Shown: positions 1-10,549 of the stretch, one piece after another | Numbering within the stretch: position 1 is the first letter of the stretch | Layout of the letters: every line of letters starts with the position of its first letter | NCBI GenBank assembly: GCA_026874595.1 | Contig: CM049309.1 | Coordinates: 40,811,079-40,875,078 of the forward strand | Length of the DNA stretch: 64,000 bases | From: Sipunculus nudus | Lineage: Eukaryota > Annelida > Sipuncula > Golfingiida > Sipunculidae | Direction: 5' to 3' | Made by a program: the position numbers and the translations under genes | Notes under the pieces: generated by a model | What the model was told of the DNA's origin: nothing | Databases searched by the model: none | Seen by the model: the letters and a program-made list of their open reading frames with translations, nothing else

Positions 1-150
1 GCAGTGGCCATTGTTATTGCTGTTGATGGTGATAGTGATGATTATAAACATGATCATGATGGTGTTAATGTTGGTGATGAAGGTGGTAAGTCCATCATCT
101 AACAACAATGGTGATCATAATGATAATCACTTCAGTACAGTGATATAGTT
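1..150. repeat. Low-complexity GAT/GTT-rich sequence
   Basis: Loose runs of gatggt, gatgat and ttattg triplets extend over the first 150 bases. No reading frame or structure of note. Confidence 0.6.
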
Positions 151-159
151 GGGTCCACA

Positions 160-625
160 CGCTCAGAGTCAGAGTGCAAGTCTAAACCACACGAGTCCAA
201 GTCCGAGTCCCTGAGGTCAGAGTTCAAGTCCACCTTTTTCAAGTCCAAGTCCAGAACATCTTTATTTAAAGCACCTTAAGATTTGAATTTAAAATCACCA
301 TCTTTATTTTTATGTAAGTTTGAACAAGGTTTTTACTTTTAAAACTGAAATACATTCAACTTCCAGTGCTGAGATATAGTTTGACAATTAGTCTTAGTAA
401 CTTTTTTTTGTAATATTTTGTCATTAGTTTGCACACTGAAGTCTTTATGGGTGCATTTCTAATCTGAATGTGAGGCCTAACATGGCATATTTTCTTGCAG
501 GACTTGAAATTGACTCAGCCTGTTTTCTCGAGCCCTGTCCTCTAAGTCTGAGTACAAGTCTGAGTCCAGGACCTTAAGTCCAAGTCCCTGAAAAAGTGGA
601 TTTGTGTCAGGACTCCAGTCCCACA
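160..625. repeat. Two blocks of degenerate AAGTCC/GAGTCC hexamers around an AT-rich core
   Basis: At about 165-255 and again at 530-625 the sequence is built from gagtcc, aagtcc and gagtcagag hexamers (for example gagtccaagtccgagtcc). The 270 bp between is AT-rich and unrelated. The hexamer blocks at both ends suggest one mobile unit or two eroded minisatellites; no target-site duplication was recognised. Confidence 0.55.
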
Positions 626-850
626 TCACTGCTTCAGAAATAATCTTTTATAGATTTTTTTGGTGGAGGTAACCGCCTCCATTTTGCAATGCTTGCTTAA
701 CTAAGCATATGTACATCTGCAGAATTCCATCCTTGTTTTGGACTACATGACGGGATTACACGCTATAATTCTGGCGTCAACTAGGCTCTGTGTACTGTGG
801 TTTGTTTTATATTGACAGGGCTCAATTTTCGCACTCAAGCAATTTTTTTG

Positions 851-1812
851 CAGACTGGTGGCGCCACCAGTATTTTTCGATTTTTTACGAATAGTTTTCT
901 CTATTTTTGAGACCTTTAAAAATGTGAACATCTGTTTACAGGGCACAAATCGTATAGACTGGACCTAAAATCTTCATTCTTGACACTCATTCAGTGAGAG
1001 ACCTATGAAAAGTCTCCATGGAAACCAGAAATTAGGTCTCTGTTACCCATATCCTTTGAGCTATGGCACTCCAAAGTACAGCTCAGAATAAGGAAAATTT
1101 GATACAAAACAAGTATCTGAACAACAAATGCATAGATCACCATAATTGTTTGCATGGATATTGATCATGGAGTGTTTCATCAGTTTCTGCAGACTGGTGG
1201 CACCACATGTATTTGTTCAGCTTCTTTTACAATTTTTTTTCTCTATTTTTGAGTCCTTTAAGGATATGAACATCAGTTAACTGGGCCCAAATCATAACAA
1301 CTTGACCTAGAATCTTCATTCTTGACACACACGGAGACCCATGAAAAGCCTCCATGGAAAAATGAAATTAGGTCTCTGTTACCTGTATCCTTTAAGCTGT
1401 ATGCCTCCAAAATATCCCCCATAATAATGAAAAATTTGATACAAAAACTGCAGTATCTAAATAACTACAACACTGATGGTCAAGATTTTTGGCATACATA
1501 ATGATCATGAGGTGTTCCATCAGTTTCTGCAGACTGGGTGTGCCACCTCTATTTTTTCAAATTTTTATGAATTTTTTTCTCTATTTTTGAGTACTTTAAA
1601 GAATAGGTTATCTGTCAACAGGGTACAAATCGTAACAACTGGACCTAGAATCTTCATTCTTGTCATGCAGGGAGGCCTATTAAAAGTGTCTGTGGAAACC
1701 TGAAATTAGGTCTCTAATTCCCATATCCTTCAAGCTATAGGACTCCAAAGTATCCCTCAGAATAATGAAAAATTTGATACAAAAGCTGAAGTATCTGAAC
1801 AACTACCCATGT
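851..1812 (+). repeat. Tandem array, about 340-bp unit, 2.8 copies
   Basis: The phrase cagactgggtg / cagactggtggc recurs at 851, 1190 and 1530. Each is followed by the same order of landmarks: tctctatttttgag, then acctagaatcttcattcttg, then aaattaggtctctgttaccc and aaaatttgatacaaaa. Copies are diverged by substitutions and small indels. No coding potential. Confidence 0.85.
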
Positions 1813-1851
1813 CCGTCATTCCGTCCTTCCGTCATTCCGAAATCAAACAGT

Positions 1852-3115
1852 TGTACGGACTTTTTTTCGCAATGCCTGCAGATATTGGCCTGATTTTTGG
1901 TGTGTGGGCAGATATAGACCAGTTACAGATTGTGTTCACGTTTTGTCCCGGTTGACCTACTTTTGACCGTTTTACGGCTTCTAAACTTAAAAAATTTCAT
2001 GAAAAATAGAAATTTTATGACAAATACACATGTACGGACTTTTTTTCACAATGCCTGCAGATATTGGCCTGATTTTTGGTGTGTAGGCAGATAATGACCA
2101 GTTACAGATCGAGTTCGCGTTTCGTCCAGGTTGACCTACTTTTGACCATTTGACGGTGCTCTAACATAGAAAATTTCATGTTAAATATAAATTTTCATGA
2201 CAAATACACTTGTACAGACTTTTCTTCTCAATACCTGCAGATATTAGCCTAATTTTTGGTGTGTGGGCAGAAAATGACCAGTTACAGATCGAGTTCACGT
2301 TTTGTCCCAGTTGACCTACTTTTGACCATTTGACGGTGCTCTAACATAGAAAATTTCATGTTAAATATAAATTTTCATGACAAATACACTTGTACAGACT
2401 TTTCTTCTCAATACCTGCAGATATTAGCCTAATTTTTGGTGTGTGGGCAGATAATGACCAGTTACAGATCGAGTTCACGTTTTGTCCCAGTTGACCTACT
2501 TTTGACCATTTGACGGTGCTCTAACATAGAAAATTTCATAAAAAAGTGCACATGTATGGACTTTTTTTGCAGTGCCTGCAGATACGGGCCTGATTTTTGG
2601 TGTGTAGGCAGATAATGACCAGTTACAGATCGAGTTCTTGTTTTGTCCCAGTTGACCAACTTTTAACCATTTGACTGCTCCTGAACATAGAAAGTTTCAT
2701 GAAAAATAGAAATTTTCATAACAAATGCATATGTACTGACTTTTTTTCCTCAATGCCTGCAGATTCCACCCTGATTTTTCATGTGTGGGCAGATAATGAC
2801 AGTTACAGATCGAGTTCGCATTTCGTCCTGGTTGACCTACTTTTGATTGTTTTACGGCTCCTAAACATAAAAAATTTCATGAAAGACAGAAATTTTTATG
2901 GAAAATGCACATGTATGGACTTTTTTTCACAATGCCTGCATATACTGGCATGATTTTTGGTGTGTTGCTTGATAATGACCCGTTACAGATCGAGTTTTGC
3001 CCTTGTAGACCTACTTTTGACCATACGACACCTCCTGAACTTAATAAATTTTTCAAAATTTTACAAATGTTTCTAATTTGCCCCAGGTGGGGGCATTCAT
3101 GTCGTTCCGACACAT
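1852..3115 (+). repeat. Satellite-like tandem array, about 180-bp unit, 7 copies
   Basis: Monomers begin with tgtacggact or variants at 1852, 2031, 2211, 2391, 2553, 2732 and 2912. Each carries aatgcctgcagatattggcc, ggtgtgtgggcagataatg, ccagttacagatcgagttc and gttgacctacttttgacc in the same order. The spacing is 179-180 bp, apart from one 18-bp deletion before the 2553 copy. Monomers starting at 2211 and 2391 are nearly identical. The array ends at about 3115 in gccccaggtgggggcattc and tcgttccgacacatctag, a motif I associate with bivalve repeats. Confidence 0.9.
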
Positions 3116-3252
3116 CTAGTTTTCTCTATTTTTGAGATATATAAATACAGACACAATCTTGGCCTGTTGGTTAATCTGTTTGATGCTTCAGTTGAATGGG
3201 TATATACTACCATTCAGATGATAAAATTTCCTTTTGCGAATCTCTTCCTATT

Positions 3253-3291
3253 CAGCTGAGCGTCATGACCCATGGGTCACTTGTTTTTTTT
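3253..3291 (+). repeat. Short dispersed repeat end containing GACCCATGGGTC
   Basis: The phrase cagctgagcgtcatgaccca followed by tgggtcacttgtttt recurs with few changes at 60705-60741. It contains the palindrome GACCCATGGGTC. It is probably the terminus of a dispersed element; the rest of the element is not recognisable here. Confidence 0.6.
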
Positions 3292-3499
3292 ATATAAAAC
3301 AATATCGTGGACATGTCACATGTTGCGATCAACATAATCTTCATTTGGATTATATTCATTTCCAACTAATGCCCATTATTGTCACCTGATGGCAACTACA
3401 GAGACTATTTTCCCATGACAGAAAGGTTTCATATCTGCGCTGTTTCAATTTTGTGGCTTTTCCCCAACTGCGAATATCGCAAATTTGAAACCACCGTGA

Positions 3500-3765
3500 A
3501 TAACAAGCCAAACACAGTATCACTCCTGCGGGTCCTGGGTGTGTGTCATCCCCATTGCTGTGTCATAACTCGGAGTAACCCCTAAAAAGCACACTCGTTT
3601 GTGAGTGCAACACAACTGTTGTGCACAGTCTCACCATTAAGCCTGCAGAGCGCTCACCTTTGGGTTGGAGCCGACCATGAAAAATCTCACCACCTCGGCT
3701 GAGTTTTGAACTCATGATCTTCCGGCTTTGAGCCCTGTGCTCTACCCCTGATCCACAGAAGCCAG
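3500..3765 (-). mobile_element. tRNA-derived SINE, reverse orientation
   Basis: On the minus strand, reading from about 3765, the sequence starts ggcttctgtgg, then an A-box-like aggggtagagcacag and a B-box-like gagttcaaaactc, as in a tRNA gene. It continues into a body (ctctgcaggcttaatggtg, cactcacaaacgagtg, ggggttactccgagttatga). The same order appears on the + strand at 33073-33320, so both are copies of one SINE family. The 3' end near 3500 is uncertain. A SINE of this kind would be transcribed by RNA polymerase III and moved by an unrelated LINE. Confidence 0.8.
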
Positions 3766-3999
3766 TAGAAATAATGTATCTTGTTAATTCATAATGATTA
3801 AAGTAGTCATGGTCCATCCAGGATTTTGGGAAGGGATGGGTTTACAGTTTATGCTGCAGGACTAGTACACTAAAACCTCCATAAATTCTGGAAGCAGGAG
3901 GTAGGGGTTTGTAAAAATCCATTCCACCAGCCTGAGTTGACCTGTTTATAGAGATAATGCTCTTATAAGTTGATATTTTTCAATAAATTCTATTCAATA

Positions 4000-4412
4000 A
4001 ATAAAAATTTAACAATAAATCTCTAGTTTGTGTTTCACTTTTTTTTTACTCTTTACAATGATCTGACAGGTGAGGAGTCTCCCTGCATGAGTAGCCATCT
4101 TTGTTTTAGCTGGTTATATTTTTATAGAGTTTACATGACATTGTCCAATGAGCAGCTGTCAGTTGATGTTGTTTTTGCATGTGACCAATGACCTTGACCG
4201 CCATGAGTGTTGCTGATAAGTTGTGAAATATAAACTTATTTCTCATATTTTATTAAAATAGTTTCTTAAATAATGTGCGAGGTAAGTAAGAACTTACTTT
4301 GTTGAAAATGAAGCCCTTTAATCTTCTACCACAAATTAATATTTTTTTTCCATTGAAATGTAACTAATAAAATTCCCATAACAAAAAAAAACAGTGGACA
4401 GGAGAGGATGAA
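4000..4412 (-). mobile_element. MITE, family 1, copy in reverse orientation
   Basis: The reverse complement reads tggtcacatgcaaaaacaac, tgacagctgctcattggac, atgtcatgtaaactctata, then accagctaaaacaaagatgg. This is the core of the elements at 19211-19725 and 56829-57328. The terminal tract ttttttttttgt preceded by cctgtccactg is kept at the 4412 end. The other end is eroded beyond about 4000. Confidence 0.75.
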
Positions 4413-4478
4413 ATAGATTATAGCCTAAAACAATCAGGTACAGCCATTTAAAAGACAATTTCTCCAAGCAGGTAGGGG

Positions 4479-4496
4479 TGGGGGGGGGGGGGAGGT
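4479..4496 (+). repeat. Poly-G tract
   Basis: An almost pure run of G. Such runs are unstable and error-prone in sequencing, so the length may not be exact. Confidence 0.8.
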
Positions 4497-4946
4497 TTAA
4501 CCCACACAATTCCCTCTCTGTAGTAGCAGTAGTGATGAAGATGATGATGATAATGATTATTAAAATGATAAGGGTGTGGTACAGAATTAGATGCTAACAA
4601 TGGTTGTGTGAATACTATGGCCAGGAAAGTTTCTTAATTTTAACTTACGTCCACTTGCATGGCACCTCCTTGAAGAATACACTCTGGTTTCCTATTCTGT
4701 CTTCTTCATTTTTACACAGGAGTCCTGGGGCTGTGTAACAAGGGACTGCAAGATAAGGACACAGTCAAGCCAAGTATCAGAATATTCCAGATGATCAGTA
4801 TACTGCAGTTTGATAAAGGAAGCTGTCCATATATGAGTATTTAGTGTTTAACATTTGCACGCTGCCACTGGTGTATACATAATTGATAGTGTTGACCTAT
4901 GTAATTGCTGCACCTATGTATACACACACACATGTATATATACATA

Positions 4947-5095
<149 letters not shown>

Positions 5096-5099
5096 GTGG

Positions 5100-7250
5100 C
5101 ACAATTTCCTTTTGCAATGTGTGGGTGGGGGGGGTTTGAATCTCAAATTGCCTAGACAAGATTGCGACTGTGATCTTGCCTAGACAGATTTTTCACTCAC
5201 CTAGACAAGATCACAATGGTAATCTCTGTAAACATTGATAAATATATTACTTGTGAACTATAATTATCCATTCATTGTTCAAATACTGGAAGTCTGAGAG
5301 TAAACATCTTTCATATGTCAATTACAAAAATATTTTAGGAAATCAGATTAGATCACCATCATAATCTCACCTATGCAGATTTTCTGACACACACATACAC
5401 ACACACATATATAATGGAGAGGAAGAGTGAGTAAAAGTAAATATCTATTTAATTATTCTGTTAGAAGTAGCCAGCTATTGCTAAGAAGAAAGACCACACA
5501 AAAAGACAATATGCAGTAAACTGAAAATATGACATAATTATGCAAGAAAAAAAAGAGCCACTGCTGGACATAGTGACTGACCTTTGACCCTTAGTGTTTC
5601 TTTCCTGCAGCCCAAAGCTTGCTGAGTTGAATTGTCTATTTCTGGGTCTTGGCAGTAATATCTTCATACTGTCAAGGTATATATTTGTACATGCATATTC
5701 ACATAAGTCTTATGATATACTATGGTAAGATATCATCCATGGAGTGACTGACAGTTTATTCAACTTATTTACATGAACTCTCTAACAGCCAATATTTCTG
5801 AAAAAAATAAAAGATAATCCAAGTCAAATCCATTACTGATAATCTTATCACTAATACCATCATTCTTATAAAAAAAGAAAAAAATAATTATTTTCATCAT
5901 GATAATGAGCCTCATCAAATAATATTTTTCAATGTTCCATTTTTTATAAACAAATGGAATTCTCGAACACTATCCAAATCCCATAAAAGAAAGGAACATT
6001 ATCTTCATAGTATAGTCGTATCAAATCATTCACTTAATTTAGAGTTTATTCAAAATTTATACCAGGAACATTAGGAAAGGAAAATGTTATGTTTACAGTA
6101 AGTCACCAATCTTTTCAAGGATACTGTCCCAACAAGAGAGCTGAACAGTCTGGGAGGTAGTCTTGTGGCGCCATCTGCACAGGGTCTGCAGTACTTAATC
6201 CAATCTGGCTGAGCACAGTCAGAACCACAGCTGCCTGAATAATCAGTCTCTTCAGTACATGCCTGAAACTTTCCCATAAGTGACTTCTCCTGTATAATTC
6301 CATATTTATATCACCAGACAAAGAACTCATTAACTCATTACAGGCAGATTAGCCATCCAAAAATTTTCCAATCATTTCTCAAACTGGCTCAAAGTTTCAT
6401 CCATAACACTTAGCTAGTGTTACATATATATGTTCACATGGTGTACAGTGAATATATTTTTATTGTTCATGTGATTTTGATCTTCAGTTCTGGCTAAGAA
6501 CTCTTTAATACAGGTCCCTCTAATACATAATCTGAAAAAAAAAAATAAATGAACATCTTAAAATCTTTCCTGAGATGAAACTGTTTTATAATTCTGAATT
6601 ATCAAAACCAAAAACAGGAGTGGTAAATGAATAAATTAGACTATATAACTTTCCATAAAGTTATATTTGTAGATTAGTTAATGAATCTTTACTCATATTT
6701 TACTTAAATTTTGCTTCTATATGGTGTCCCATCTGAACGGTATGATACCTAATACAACAGGATTAAGATGGTCTCACTGAGGACTCAACTCGCGCAGACC
6801 AAAATAGAACATGAAAGGCCCAAAGTAACCATATATGGACCATACCATAACAATTTCGTCTGAATTTGGAAAAAAAAATAATGGCCAGTTTTATTCATCT
6901 TTCCTGAAGTATTTTGCTGCTTGGATACTAAGATGCAGGTTTTTCTAATAAAGCTAGGCTGTAAATCAGTTAATGATCAATATCTTTTAAAGAGATCCCT
7001 CAAGTTTATTCAGTTATTAAAGAGAGACAGAATGTTTATGTAATGTTTGTGACAGATACAAATATCTGACAAAAGTGAAAATATCTGAAGACTCCAAAGA
7101 TGTCTGTTATATGCTGATGTTAACCTTGATTAGATTCTCTTGACTTTATGAGACAGCCAACTCTGTGTATGAATGCCTGCCCATAATGCATCATGGTTAC
7201 CATAAATACAAGCTACCATTAATATAAAAACTTATAATATCATGCAAAAC
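5100..7250. other. AT-rich DNA without recognisable features
   Basis: Both strands were read. Only short open frames occur (for example minus strand 6071-6330), and none resembles a known domain. Small purine- or A-rich runs are present. No RNA gene or transposon end was recognised. Confidence 0.6.
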
Positions 7251-7258
7251 ATTTAAAT

Positions 7259-7495
7259 TGTTCTTACTTATAACATCTGGATCATGATTCTACCATGCGA
7301 AATATTTAGTTGTTCTTACTTGTAACATCTGGATCATGACTTTACCTTGCAAATATTTAACTGCTCTTACTTGTAACATCTGGATCATGATTTTACCATG
7401 CAAATTTTAATTGTTCTTACTTGTAATATCTAGATCATGATATTACCATGCAAATTTTAATTGTTCTTACTTGTAACATCTGGATCATGATTTAA
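7259..7495 (+). repeat. Minisatellite, about 50-bp unit, 5 copies
   Basis: The phrase tgttcttacttgtaacatct followed by ggatcatgattttaccatgc recurs at 7259, 7311, 7362, 7412 and 7462. Spacing is 50-52 bp. There are no unique spacers, so it is not a CRISPR array. Confidence 0.92.
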
Positions 7496-7499
7496 TGTA

Positions 7500-9535
7500 T
7501 GCTCTGTTTTCTTAGTACTGTCTGCACAGCAGAACTACAGGGGAGCTCTCTGTTTCAGAATCTCTACAGAATGCTTATGACACATTTACTGTGCATACCG
7601 GAGGTTTGCTTTGAAAACTTACATTGGTAAAAGTATATTAGCCTGACATTTATTTATGATACCTCTTGGTGAATAACATACATAATGTATGGCATTCTTA
7701 TATGCTAAATATAAAGCATCAGCCCTAAATTTAAATGGGTTATCAACAAGACAAATTAAGTTTGAATAAAAGTATTATTTTACTTTGAAATAATGCTAAA
7801 TAAAGCAAATTGTAACAATTTTCATAATAGATTTTTTAGCAATTACTCAAAGTGTCATTTAAGTTACCTGAAGATAAACTGTGGATATAAACAATTATAG
7901 GAATGTTATTATATCTTGGTTCTCAGTGTATATCATGCTGATTTTGATGTGCAAAAAATCTGCAGACTTGTTAGCCAGTTTGAAGTTCCCCATTAATTGT
8001 GATCGAGTGAGTGAGTGAGAGTGGGAGAGAGATGAAGCTGTATTTATTAAATCAAGATTCAATCAAGAAATAGTTTATTACACCTTAACTATCTTTGTAT
8101 TGCGAGTATTTTATAAAAGAAAAAGTATGAATCATATAGTTAAGGTCCCATTAGGCTAAACAGCTTCCCCTTTTCTGTACAGGTAACTGAGTTTACCAGT
8201 GTTAATCCTTAAACAGCACAGGGAGCTAGATTATGTATACTCCTTGCTGTTTCAAAAGGACCCAATGCTTCCTTGACATAAAGAAGTGTCAGTAGATGTT
8301 CAACTGAAATCACAGCTAACTTACAAACAGAAGAGAACCTAAATGATAAGTTCATAAATCTAGAGAGTGGGAGAGAGAGAAAAAGAGAGGAGAAGGGATA
8401 AAATTGACACTGTTAAGTATTATATCCTAAGAATTTAAACATAATTAACTCTGCAGAATACATATGTACTATATCATAAGAATTAAAACAGAATTAATTC
8501 TGTAAAATACTTGTTTCCCTTTTTCCTAAGTTAAAAAACACTAAGTAAGTAAAATACATTTCCCTCCTTTCTTGTTATGTTGATTGAGCATTTTTACATG
8601 ATTTACAAGAAAATTTGAATTTGGCCTGTAAACAACATATTTTGCTCCTACAATACTTTCTTTTACTAAACCTAGTGGTCTAAACTGTAATCAATTTCTC
8701 TCTGGAATATTTCTGAAAATTCACTTAATCTTATAACATGCATGGCTTGATGAAACACAGGTAAAGGTAAGGAAATATTTTAATTTCTAAAGTTAACAAA
8801 CACCCTGGTCCCAAATGTGTCACTGAAAAGGGAACAGCAAATCAGTGTTATATATAGGGATGCAGTCAGAGTGAAACCCTATCTGAGGACCACCCCTCTG
8901 ACATGACCACCTAGACAGCAAGACCAATTTTTGTCATCCATCCTGGAGATGGCTAAGTTAGTGAGATTTTATTCTTAATATTGTGTAACACAAGCTACAA
9001 GTATTACACTGTTTGCGGATCAAAGCCAAGTGATAATAAACAAATACCATAACTGATGGGACCTTTGTGTAATAAAATGTTTATTGGTTAACAGAAATCT
9101 TTGACATTTCATTAATGTAGTTGGCTAGACAACAATGAGGTACAATGAGGACTGGAAAGTAAAATGAAACAGCAACATGACAACATATGACAATCAAATG
9201 GTAAATACAAGGCAGTATTGATAATTTTCATTTCACAAAAGCCCTCATTTTCAAGGTTTCATTTGGTCCCTTTAATTCTAAATTTTAATAATTGCCTTTT
9301 TAATTGTATGGTTTAAAAATATTTTTAGATATTTTGTTTTGACTGGCTTTCAGGTACAGCACATTAAGCAGTCAATTCTGATAGTTTATTTTGGAGCCAC
9401 TATAGAACGCGGGCTTCGCTTCTATTGAGGAACATATAAATAAAATTGTCTACTCTCATTCCCTATTTTAACTTCTACTTTTCCCTGTAGATGTCCCTAC
9501 ACTCAACTCTTCTAACATAAACAAGTACTAAGCAT
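7500..9535. other. AT-rich DNA without recognisable features
   Basis: Contains short gagtgagtgag and gagagag purine runs at about 8000-8035 and 8365-8395. No coding exon, RNA gene or repeat array was recognised. Confidence 0.6.
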
Positions 9536-9540
9536 CAGAA

Positions 9541-9612
9541 GTCGCCTGAATTGGGAATCGAACCTACAATCTCTAGACTAGGAGCCCTACACGCTACTAA
9601 GTGAGCCGTGAA
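9541..9612 (-). mobile_element. tRNA-like relic, reverse orientation
   Basis: The minus strand reads ggctcacttagtagcgtgta, an A-box-like start. About 30 bases later it reads ggttcgattcc, a perfect B-box consensus. The spacing suits a tRNA, but the T-stem does not pair well (tgtag against ccaat), so a working tRNA is unlikely. It is better read as the head of a tRNA-derived SINE or a tRNA pseudogene. It is not the same family as the elements at 3500 and 33073. Confidence 0.5.
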
Positions 9613-9671
9613 GACGAGATACCAGCAGGAGCAAGTTTTGTTCATTTATATATGTGATTGAAGAGGCATCT

Positions 9672-9809
9672 ATGGCGAAAATGGGAAACCATTTACTATT
9701 TTAACAGGAAAATTAAGCTTAAGGTGGGGGCTCCGCCCCCATGGCGAAAATGGGAAACCATTTACTATTTTAACAGGAAAATTAAGCTTAAGGTGGGGGC
9801 TCCGCCCCC
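9672..9809 (+). repeat. Perfect tandem duplication of 69 bp
   Basis: The units 9672-9740 and 9741-9809 read identically. Each begins atggcgaaaatgggaaacc and ends aaggtgggggctccgccccc, and each carries one GC hairpin. No substitutions between the units were seen, which points to a recent duplication. Confidence 0.93.
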
Positions 9810-9843
9810 ACACCCCCGTTCAGACGGGGAACCCAGGTTCCCC
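9793..9843 (+). other. Three adjacent GC hairpins, two sharing one strand
   Basis: Hairpin 1 (9793-9811) pairs GTGGGGGC with GCCCCCAC across TCC. Hairpin 2 (9814-9829) pairs CCCCGT with ACGGGG across TCAG. Hairpin 3 (9826-9843) pairs GGGGAACC with GGTTCCCC across CA. Hairpins 2 and 3 use the same GGGG at 9826-9829, so they cannot form together. The module is strikingly GC-rich for this window and probably belongs to a mobile element, but I do not recognise which one. Confidence 0.8.
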
Positions 9844-9889
9844 GGACCCCTCCTCCTCTAATATAATAAACTCCAGCTATGAGCAAAAT

Positions 9890-10545
9890 TAAATACGGGA
9901 ATTCTGAGGAAAATGATATGTATCGGCCTTTTCCAAGAAACAATTTATTATGCGACACCCGTTGTACCGGCCGTAGGCTGAAGCCCGGTTTCTATAGTTC
10001 TGCCGTTTATTTTAATTAGAGGCCATTAAATTTAAATTCCAACCTGTTCAGTTCATTAGTCAGAGAAGTACCGAGAATTTACTGACTTTTATTTGCATCG
10101 ATTTGCAACTGTTGACGTTAACGCCGGTTTAGTGAGTCACAATTCACACAAGGAAACTTTAGTCATTCAAATAATAAAATCTGCATATGTAAACGGGCCT
10201 ATAAAATATTCACGTCTTTAATTAGAAGTATGATAGCTTATAGTCACCACTACGCTACACTCAAATGATAAACGGCCGAGCGAAAATGAAAAACAAGACC
10301 AATTACCAGCTGGCTACATCCTCCTTCCGTACCACATTCCTAAACAACCCCCAATATCGCCCTTGTGTTTATCGAGAGTTCACAAGGTCAAGGTCGTTTG
10401 GAATTAGGTCAGGTGCGTCCATATTTCAGATATTTGTTTTGGGTGGGTGCTGTCCATTTCTGTGCGACAAAAGTTTCGAGAACTCACAGCGTTCAAATTA
10501 ACTGGTCAGCCAGGGAACGCAGTTGAGCGATTTTATTCCCTTAAG
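9890..10545 (+). promoter_or_regulatory. CpG-rich segment ending in a strong splice donor: candidate promoter and 5' exon
   Basis: CpG dinucleotides are visibly denser here than in flanking DNA, for example in accggccgtaggc, gacgttaacgccgg and aacggccgagcg. At 10541-10551 the sequence TTAAG|GTGAGT is a near-consensus donor. Just downstream, at about 10697, is a TGACGTCA site. The segment lies 16.6 kb upstream of the first coding exon, which needs a 5' partner. The link is inference: no TATA box or clear initiator is visible, and the segment adjoins a repetitive GC-hairpin module that could itself explain the CpG content. Confidence 0.25.
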
Positions 10546-10549
10546 GTGA

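Noticed and set aside
6071-6330. Overlapping minus-strand open frames that might be a secreted or membrane peptide
   Set aside because: No signal peptide, domain or splice context that I can support.
7259-7495. Evenly spaced repeats resembling a CRISPR array (also 29311-29510 and 53409-53578)
   Set aside because: The repeats are contiguous with no unique spacers, and the genome is animal.
9541-9612. Functional tRNA gene on the minus strand
   Set aside because: A and B boxes are good, but the T-stem and acceptor stem do not pair convincingly.
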